Assembly: GCF_902635505.1 (NCBI RefSeq)
Contig: NC_045426.1
Span: forward strand, 329,520,374-329,584,373
Direction of reading: 5' to 3'
Origin: Sarcophilus harrisii
Taxonomy: Eukaryota; Chordata; Mammalia; Dasyuromorphia; Dasyuridae
Length of the DNA: 64,000 nt
Positions 57,395-64,000 of the stretch are shown here, piece after piece. The stretch's first letter is position 1. Each line of letters opens with the position of its first letter. A program made the position numbers and the translations under genes. The notes beneath the pieces are model-generated. The model worked only from the letters and a program-made list of their open reading frames with translations, was not told where the DNA came from and ran no database searches.

Positions 57395-57850
57395 AAGGGA
57401 AAGAGGGCATAAGCATTTATATGATGTCTACTATATGCCAGGCTCTACACTAAGAACTTTAGGGCAGCTAAGTGGTGCAGAGTATAGGACCTGGAGGCAG
57501 GAAGAGTCATCTTTCTGAATTCAGATCTGGCTTCAGATACTTATTAGCTACGCAACCCTAGGAAAGTAACAAAATCCTATTTGCCTTAGTTTCCTCATCT
57601 GTAAAATAAGCCAGAAAAGGAAATGGGAAGCCACTCCAGTGTCTTTGCCAAGAAAACCCTAAATGGGGCCAAGAGGAGTTGAACACAACTCACTGATAGC
57701 ATGCTAAGAGTTTTACAATTATTATTTCATTTGATCCTTACAACACTACAAAGTAGGTACTGCTATTGTCCCCAGGGTGACACAGCAAGTAAGTGCAGAG
57801 TACAGATTTGGACCAGGTCTTCCTCACTCTAGTGTCCCACCCAGCTGAAG
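57395..57850 (-). mobile_element. MIR-type SINE, antisense, split by a younger SINE
   Basis: Left part (CTACTATATGCCAGGCTCTAC) and right part (TTTCATTTGATCCTTACAAC; CCAGGGTGACACAGCAAGTAA; GTGTCCCACCCAGCTG) are continuous once 57462-57703 and its duplicated target are set aside. Confidence 0.7.
57462..57703 (+). mobile_element. Marsupial tRNA-derived SINE, long form, with TSD
   Basis: GGCAGCTAAGTGGTGCAGAG (A box), CTTTCTGAATTCAGATCTGG (B-box region), CTTAGTTTCCTCATCTGTAA, CCACTCCAGTGTCTTTGCC, AAATGGGGCCAAGAGGAGTTG, CAACTCACTGATAGC. CTAAGAACTTTA (57450-57461) and CTAAGAGTTTTA (57704-57715) are its 12-bp TSD with two differences. Confidence 0.88.
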
Positions 57851-57859
57851 ATAATATAA

Positions 57860-58505
57860 TTCTTCAAGATCTATGGGAAAATATTAAATCATTAACAACT
57901 CCTTTTTAACCTTATAAATATCCAATATACCAGCCACTAACTAGACCCCATTAAGGACAGAAATAGGCTTTTTAGAAACCAATAAATATTCCCAGAACCA
58001 GCGTTCACGTCTTACCACATGCCAGCAAGTCAAAAGCTAGTAAAAGAGAAAGTGAACTAGAGAGCAAGGAAGGTTCTTTGCAAACTCAAACTATAATTAC
58101 CTGGAGCTGTAGTGCAACATCTCAAATAATATTATAAACAAGGCAAGCAAAAGACTCTGTTGCTTCCAGACTTTTCTTTCTGTTTGTTTTTCTCCTCCAA
58201 TGGCATTCCTAGACATGAAAGGACACCTGTAATATAGGCCAGTATAATACAATCATGAAAAAGTAGTTGAAGAATTTAGTAACAAATATCAGACCAAAAA
58301 ATTAAAGATCCTGAGGGGAGAAAAGAAAATCATTTTAGGGAAAGATGATAAAATTGGAAATGAAAATTAACTCAAATGATAGAGGTTGGTTTGGTTGTGT
58401 TGGCATAATTCAGAGAAGAAGGAAATGTCTCTTTTTCTCAGGTCTGCTTCATTCAAGTAGGCATCTCCCTGGAATCTAACTAGATAATAGTAACTAATAT
58501 TTATA
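57860..58505. other. Unassigned DNA
   Basis: No family or exon recognised. Confidence 0.35.
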
Positions 58506-58509
58506 TACA

Positions 58510-59259
58510 AACATGTTGCTGTTTTTGTTCAATCATGTCCTATTCCTCATGACTCCATGACCCACGATGGCACACCAGGCCCTTTTACCCTCCACTATAT
58601 CTCCATGTTCATTGTTTCCATGACACTATCTATCCATCTCACTTTCTGTCATCCTCTTTTCCTTCTGCTTTCAATCTTTCCCAATATCAAAGTTTTTTCC
58701 AGTGAGTCCCATCTTCTCATAATATGGTCAAAGTATTTAGGCTTCAGCTTCATTATTTGATTTCCTATTGAATAACCTGAGTTAATTTCTTTAATGGTTT
58801 GATCTCCCTGATGTCCAAGGGACTCTCCAAAATCTTCTCCAGCACCACAATTTCAAAGTGGCAATTTTGCAACATTTAGCATTCCTTATAGTCCAACTCT
58901 TACAGTCATACATTGCAAATGGAAAAACCATAGCATTGACTATACAGACCTTTGTCAGAAAGATGATGTCTCCACTTTTTAGTATGCTGTCCAGATTTTC
59001 CACAGCTTTCTTTCCAAGGAGTAAGCATCTTTTACTTTCATGGCTGCAGTTGCCATCTGCAGTGATCTTTGAGCCCAAGAATTTAAAATCTGATGCTGCT
59101 TCCATTTTTTTCTCCTTTTATTTGCCAGGAAGTGATGGAATCAGTTGCCAAGATCTTAGTTTTGGGTTTTTTTTAATGTTAAGTTTCAAGCTAGCTTTTA
59201 TGCTCTTCTCTTTCATCCTCATCAAGAGGTTTTGTAATTCTTCTTCACTTTATGCCATA
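58510..59259 (-). mobile_element. RTE/BovB-type LINE, C-terminal coding end and 3' tail, antisense
   Basis: The minus-strand frame 58791-59105 reads DFKFLGSKITADGNCSHES, KRCLLLGKKAVENLDSILKS, VCIVNAMVFPFAMYDCKSWT and LWCWRRFWRVPWTSGRSN. This is the well-known end of the BovB reverse transcriptase (FLGSKIT.DG.C.HEIKRCLLLGRK; ELWCWRRLLRVPWT). The catalytic RT core is absent, being beyond the right edge, where a Tigger element begins. The 3' tail (left end) is TTGTTCAATCATGTCC-like, shared with the long SINEs. The C-terminal frame is unusually well kept. Confidence 0.9.
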
Positions 59260-60031
59260 TAGTATATCTCAGAGATATTAGAGGTTCCATTCCAGACCAC
59301 TGCAATAAACCAAACAATGGAACAAGTCACATCACCCGAATTTTTTGGTTGCATATGAAAGTTATATTTACATTGTGCTATAGTATGTTAAGTGTGCAAT
59401 AGTGTACCTAAAACATGTTAAACATCATATGAGTTTTCAGCAAGTCAATCTTTTTGCAGGTAGAGAGACTTGCCTCAATGTTAATGATTATTTACTGATA
59501 GAATGGTGGTTGCTGAAAGGTTGAGGTGTCTGTGACAACTTCTTTAAAAAAACACAACAAAAAAGTCTGCCCCATTGATTGACTCTTCTTTCACTTAGAA
59601 GCTATGAGAGTTATTAATTGGCTTAATTTTAACATTATTGTGTCTCAGGAAATAGGAAAGCTGAGGAGAAAGCTAGCTAGTGGAAAAGTCAAAAGACACA
59701 TAACATTTACTGATAAAGTTTATTGTCTTATAAGGTCATGGTTTGTGGCACCCCAAAACAATTACAACAGTAACATCAAAGATTACTGATTACAGATCAC
59801 TGTAATAAATATAGTAATAATTTTAAAATATGAAATTTTGAAAGGATTACCTAAATATGACTTTAAGAAACGATGTTAGCATATGCAGCTGGGAAAATGG
59901 TGCCAATAGCTCTGTTCAGCATAGGGTTACTATAAACCTTCCACTTTTAAAACACATACATACACACACATACACACACACACAACCTATAAAGTACAAT
60001 AAAGCAAAGCACAATAAAACAAGATATGTCT
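59260..60031 (-). mobile_element. Tigger1-like DNA transposon, internally deleted, antisense
   Basis: Complement of Tigger1: TATATCTCAGAGATATTAGAG, CCATTCCAGACCACTGCAAT, TAAGTGTGCAATAGTGTACC, GTTGCTGAAAGGTTGAGGTG, GCCCCATTGATTGACTCTTC, GAGTTATTAATTGGCTTAAT, GGCACCCCAAAACAATTACA and the right end AATAAAACAAGATATGTCTG. The end of the transposase gene (CATTGATTGACTC) joins directly to its start (TTTCACTTAG), the same deletion as at 46420-47230. A CA-rich patch lies at 59953-59983. The SINE that follows begins exactly at its right end. Confidence 0.88.
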
Positions 60032-60163
60032 GGGGCAGCTAGGTGGTGCAGTGGATAGAGCACTAGTCCTGAAGTCAGGAGGACCTGAGTTCAAATCTTG
60101 TGATACTTAATATTTCTTAATTGTGTGACCTTGGGCAAGTCACTTAAACCCAAGTGCTTCAGC

Positions 60164-60222
<59 letters not shown>
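60032..60222 (+). mobile_element. Marsupial tRNA-derived SINE, short form, with A-run, TA repeat and TSD
   Basis: GGGGCAGCTAGGTGGTGCAG (A box), AGGACCTGAGTTCAAATCTT (B box) and GTGTGACCTTGGGCAAGTCA lead to a pure A run and then (TA)n to about 60218. ATATGTCT flanks it at 60024-60031 and 60223-60230. It is the best-kept SINE in the window and is younger than the Tigger element whose end it entered. Confidence 0.88.
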
Positions 60223-60226
<4 letters not shown>

Positions 60227-60230
60227 GTCT

Positions 60231-60900
60231 ATATAGTGCTTTGATGTTTGTAAAGTGCCCTGTATATTCAATAAGGGAATTGACCAATGAGGGCCCAAAT
60301 CTTAAGAGTCTGCAGAAAAGGTTTGATTGCTGCTAATCTACATGAAGTTTTGGTGTGCCTGATTCTGGAAACAAGGGACAATGGAGCCTCTTCTCTCTTT
60401 ACCTCAGAAAATATATATTTATTCTGTTTCTTGTCAGGATAGTGATGAGAATTATTTTAATTTTCTGCTGAGCAGAAATTAAATGTGAATATAAAAGACT
60501 CAAACAAATGAACTCTTCTCATCTCTTGTTGGGAGTGAGGTAAAAACTACCATAAGCTAGTACATAGTGGGAGAATTGGAATGTATAGAAGTGGTAGTGG
60601 CCTCTACTAGCAGTATTATTCTCCCACCATAAACCATGTGGCTGGGAATACATAGTATATGGTTTCTTTTGTCTGTTTTTGTATGAATTTTAAGTGAATG
60701 TATATTAGAAATAGAATGAACAAAATAACAAAGTTTCTCCTCAGCAATCATTCAGTAACAGTAGCAGCCTAGTTTGGAGTGAAGTCAAACCTAAAGGATA
60801 ACCTGCACCAGGTACCTAAGCATTGAATCAACCTGACTAAAGCTAAAGAATTGTTGATATGTTTGAGATTCAGTACCAATTGATGAGACTGATGTTAAAG
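60231..60900. other. Unassigned DNA
   Basis: No family or exon recognised. Confidence 0.35.
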
Positions 60901-60908
60901 CACTAAAT

Positions 60909-61640
60909 GTTGGGGTTCAATTATGTGAAGAATTCACACTGGCTATTCTCTTTGACAAAAGGTAGGTTTATTTATGAGGAGAAGTTGCAGACAAAATAAA
61001 GAGATACCACAACAGGAATGGTAAATATAAAATAGATTTGGGAGAGCAGGGAAAAGGATTTTAGCAATTAAGTGGAAAAGACAAGTTTCCTAGTGGAACT
61101 CACAATTAAACAGGAGAAAGGGAATACATCATGTGCTCTAAGGATTGTGAATTAATTGGTCAGTCCACCTAAACACATACATAAAATCTCATTTGATCCT
61201 AATCAGATTTGCTCAGGATCATGCCACTAGTAAATATCTGAAACAGAATTCATAACCAAGACTTCCTGACTCAAAATCCCGTGCCCTGTCCATTACATCA
61301 CTTGAGGTAAGTGTGTTGATAAATATCATTAAGCTTCAAGTTTTCTACACCTGCTTCCCCAGGTGTAAAAGAATAGGTAGTACTTTGGAAAGGAGAAAGT
61401 ACCTCTGATCAGGTCAAGTCTTTAAAAATCCAGGATTTGGGCCCAGGGCCTAGGGTGCAGGATAAGTGACTCAGAAAAGATTGTGAAGAATTTGCAAAGG
61501 AAATCTCACCATTCCATTTTCCCATTCTTACTACTCCAAGGCCCCTATCCAAAATGAAAACTTGGTCTGTCTATGGGCTCCATCCAATTTAGGAAAACCT
61601 GGAGTAAGCCTTCCCCTCACTCCCACTTGCTGTCAGTTGC
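60909..61640 (-). mobile_element. Probable LTR of an endogenous retrovirus
   Basis: Begins TGTTGGGGTTCAATTATG, similar in its ends to the solo LTR at 5960-6610. On the minus strand AATAAA lies about 60 bases from that end, so the LTR points left. A MIR piece (about 61185-61320: GCTCAGGATCATGCCACTAG) interrupts or overlaps it. The right edge is a guess and no TSD was found. Confidence 0.4.
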
Positions 61641-61728
61641 ACTGTGTAATCTAAGATTTGATAAGTAAAAGGAATATGAAAAGTGCATAGGAATGCCAGG
61701 ACATGTGAATAAAAAATGAATGGAATAT

Positions 61729-62489
61729 CTTTTTTTTATTTTCAAAACATGCATACATAGTTTTCAACATGTACCCTTGCAAAACTTTGCGTTCCAAATT
61801 TTTCTCCTTCCCTTTCCCCAGCCCCCTCCTCTAGACAGCAAGTATTCCAATATAGGTTAAACATATGCAGTTTTTCTATACATATTTTCACATTTATGAT
61901 GCTGCACAAGAAAAATCAGATCAAAAGGGGAAAAAATGAGAAAGAGGGAAAAAAAAGTAAGCAAACAACAACAAAAATGTGAAAATCTATGCTGCGATTC
62001 ACATTCAGTCTTCATAATCCTTTTTCTAGGTTCAGATGGCTCTCTCCATCAAAAATCTATTGGATATGGCTTCAAATTACCTCTTTGTTTAAAAGAGCCA
62101 AGTCTATCACAGTTGATCATCACGTAATCTTGTTGCTGCGTACAATGTTCTCCTGGTTCTACTCACTTCTCTTAGCATCAGTTCATGTTAGTCTCTCCAG
62201 GCCTTTCTGAAATCATCCTGCTGGTCATTTCTTATAGAACAATAATATTCTATAACATTCATATACCATAACTTATTCAGCCATTCTCTAACTGATGGGC
62301 ATCCACTCAGTTTCCAGTCCCTTGTCATCACAAAAAGGGTTGCCAAAAACATTTCTGCAAAAAGGATCTGTGGATCCTTTTCCTTTTTTCATGATCTCTT
62401 TGGGATATAAGCCCAATAAAAAATACTCCTGAATCAAAGGGTATGCACAGCTTAATAGCCATTTAGAAATATCTCCAAACTGTTTTTAG
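61729..62489 (-). mobile_element. 5'-truncated L1 LINE, antisense, with TSD
   Basis: Poly-T start, GTTCCAAATTTTTCTCCTTC, GCTGCGATTCACATTCAGTC, GATCATCACGTAATCTTGTTG, GTACAATGTTCTCCTGGTTC, CTGAAATCATCCTGCTGGTC, GATGGGCATCCACTCAGTTTC, TCAAAGGGTATGCACAGC. ATGGAATAT flanks it at 61720-61728 and 62490-62498. It covers the ORF2 C-terminus and the 3' UTR. Confidence 0.88.
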
Positions 62490-62707
62490 ATGGAATATTT
62501 TAACAAAAGGATACCTGTAGATATTTAAGTTACTTTCACTGGTGTCTCATATCATTATTCATTGGTCTAATGTTCCCTCCCTCATTGCCTTTCTCTCTTC
62601 CTTTTATCCCCACCTACTAAAATAAAAAACTAATGGTATTTTACAGAGACTTGTTTCACAATCAAGTCTAGCTTATCCCAAGAATCTACTAGAGCTAGAA
62701 ACTCTAA

Positions 62708-62845
62708 TACTTTTTTTGGCAAGGCAATCAGAGTTAAGTGATTTGCCCTGTTACATAGCTAGTATCAGTTGTCTGAGACTACATTTGAACTCAGGCCCTC
62801 CTCACTCCAGGGTCATGCTCTGTCTACTGAGCCATCTAGCTGTCC
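62708..62845 (-). mobile_element. Marsupial SINE, short form, antisense
   Basis: TTTTTTTGGCAAGGCAATCAG, GTTAAGTGATTTGCCCTG, CATTTGAACTCAGGCCCTCC, TCTACTGAGCCATCTAGCTG. Confidence 0.8.
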
Positions 62846-63029
62846 TGGTGCTCTAATATTTTATATCTGTGACAGTATGATTTCCAATTTTTATTCATTG
62901 CAAAAATGCAGTACCTCAGGTGTCTCAGGGGTTAAATAGGTGTAAGATTAGGCAGTTTAATAGACTTGGTAAACTAATCTAGGAAACTACCATTTATAAC
63001 ATTATTTCAGATATAAAAGATAATACAAA

Positions 63030-63600
63030 GTGCAATTTATTGAATCAACATGCATTTAAGTGCCTATCTCTGTTATATACAGTATTAAATCCTGGAGATA
63101 TTTAAAAACAACAACAACCAGTTCTTGTCCTCAAGATACTCACATTCAATTAGAAAGAAAACAATAGAAACACAGATAAGTAAAAGGGAAACAAATAATA
63201 AGTAAATACAAAGCAATTTGGGGGTCAGTAAAAAATGGTGGGAACTAGCCACTGGAAATTCAAGATAGGCCTGGTTCTGGAGGAGGCACTGGAGCTGAGC
63301 TTTGAGATGGAATATTGTGTACTAGCAATTAGCAAGTGGGGTTCTTTGGCTGGAACACAGTGCAAAGGAGAGTAATGTGTAATAAGCCTAGAAGGGTAGG
63401 CTGAAGACAGATTGTGGATGACTCTAAATGCCAAACAGAAAAGTTTGTATTTTATGCTAGACACAACTAAGAGCACTTGTAGCTTTGTCACCATCATACC
63501 TGTGCTTTAGGAATTTCAATCAGGTAGCTGTGTAAATGTATCAGAAAAGAATGAACCTCTACCTCTAGGCAGTCACCAACTGGATATCAATAGTCAATGT
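63030..63600 (-). mobile_element. L2 LINE, antisense, 3' end plus upstream
   Basis: Complement of the L2 terminus (ATCCTGGAGATATTTAAAAAC; TTGTCCTCAAGATACTCAC) followed by the coding tail complement (GGAGGAGGCACTGGAGCTGAG; GCTGGAACACAGTGCAAAGG; GGATGACTCTAAATGCCAAAC). Confidence 0.8.
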
Positions 63601-63784
63601 CAATATAAAATGAACCTGTCTGAAGCACATTACAGACTTAAATCATTATAAAAATGCCAACAATTATTATTATTTTCCAAATGAGAAATTATACAAATTT
63701 GAATTTCAGGTAATTGTGTTGGGAGTGAAGAAGGGAATGGGCATGAGAAATTTTGTAAAGGGAGAAGCAATAAAATAACAACTC

Positions 63785-64000
63785 GATTCAAAATATTTAT
63801 TAAGCATATACCAAGTTCTAAGCATTGTAGAAAGTTAAAGTTTTTACAAAGATACATATAGCATAAACCATGATTTTAAAGAGTTTTCCATCTAATGGAG
63901 AGGAAGGAAGGAGGAAAGATGACACCAAATACAAAAATAATTAGGATAAAATGGAGAGGTACATTAAGTATAAATGAAAGAGACCCAAGCAAAGTGCTAT
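63785..64000 (-). mobile_element. L2 LINE, 3' end, antisense, running off the window
   Basis: AATATTTATTAAGCATATACC, AAGTTCTAAGCATTGTAGAAA and AGAGTTTTCCATCTAATGGAG are the L2 terminus complement. Confidence 0.65.

Noticed and set aside
58791-59105. 104-codon minus-strand frame as a possible host gene
   Set aside because: It is the end of an RTE/BovB reverse transcriptase.
60032-60165. A and B boxes as a tRNA gene
   Set aside because: They belong to the tRNA-derived SINE head. No cloverleaf or acceptor pairing is present.
62695-62860. CTCTAATA on both sides of the antisense SINE as its TSD
   Set aside because: Five extra bases separate the SINE head from the right copy, so the match may be chance.

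Overview
The window reads as nuclear DNA of a marsupial mammal. It is AT-rich and CpG-poor, with no convincing host exon, RNA gene, CpG island or operon-like layout. The marsupial call rests on the repeats: tRNA-derived SINEs opening GGGGCAGCTAGGTGG, L1 3' ends typical of marsupials (TGTAAGAAATGACCAGCAGG and the 3' UTRs that follow), RTE/BovB-type LINEs, and a deep layer of old mammalian repeats (L2, L3/CR1, MIR). The species cannot be named. Every reading frame over 60 codons that I could explain is repeat-derived or low-complexity, so this is best read as intergenic or deep intronic DNA. Family assignments come from remembered consensus sequences, not from a search, and edges without visible target-site duplications (TSDs) are good only to tens of bases.

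Layout. 0-5 kb: L2, MIR and a doubtful LTR. 4.9-5.5 kb: a 271-bp AT-rich tandem duplication. 5.9-9.9 kb: a worn L1 broken up by a solo LTR (6-bp TSD), an L3/CR1 end and MIRs. 10-14 kb: SINEs, L2 and a small hAT-type element with terminal inverted repeats and an 8-bp TSD. 14.6-15.4 kb: an LTR. 15.8-18.8 kb: mostly unassigned, with a CA repeat and a G-run motif. 18.8-19.6 kb: a 700-bp polypyrimidine tract. 20.7-24.7 kb: L2, then a worn RTE LINE. 25-28 kb: purine microsatellite, L2, MIR. 28.1-28.7 kb: a 5'-truncated L1, then about 1.1 kb without recognisable repeats. 29.8-34.2 kb: a long antisense L2 hit by SINEs and LTRs. 34.8-35.8 kb: an LTR with retroviral leader. 35.9-38.8 kb: a LINE of the R4/Dong type with a restriction-like endonuclease end. 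40.6-43.5 kb: an old L1. 43.5-46 kb: two L2 copies, each with an internal tandem duplication. 46.4-47.2 kb and 59.3-60.0 kb: two Tigger1-like elements with the same large internal deletion. 51.6-52.7 kb: an L1 inside another L1, each with its own TSD. 58.5-59.3 kb: the C-terminal part of a BovB-type RTE. 61.7-62.5 kb: another truncated L1. 63-64 kb: L2.

The elements work as a layered record. L2, MIR and L3 form the oldest layer, receiving hAT, Tigger, RTE and R4 copies, then L1, SINE and LTR insertions. The longer SINEs end like the RTE 3' tail seen in this window, which fits RTE proteins having moved them. I found no clear new gene system. The most notable items are the R4-like LINE, the paired Tigger deletion, and the nested L1s with a possible 3' transduction.
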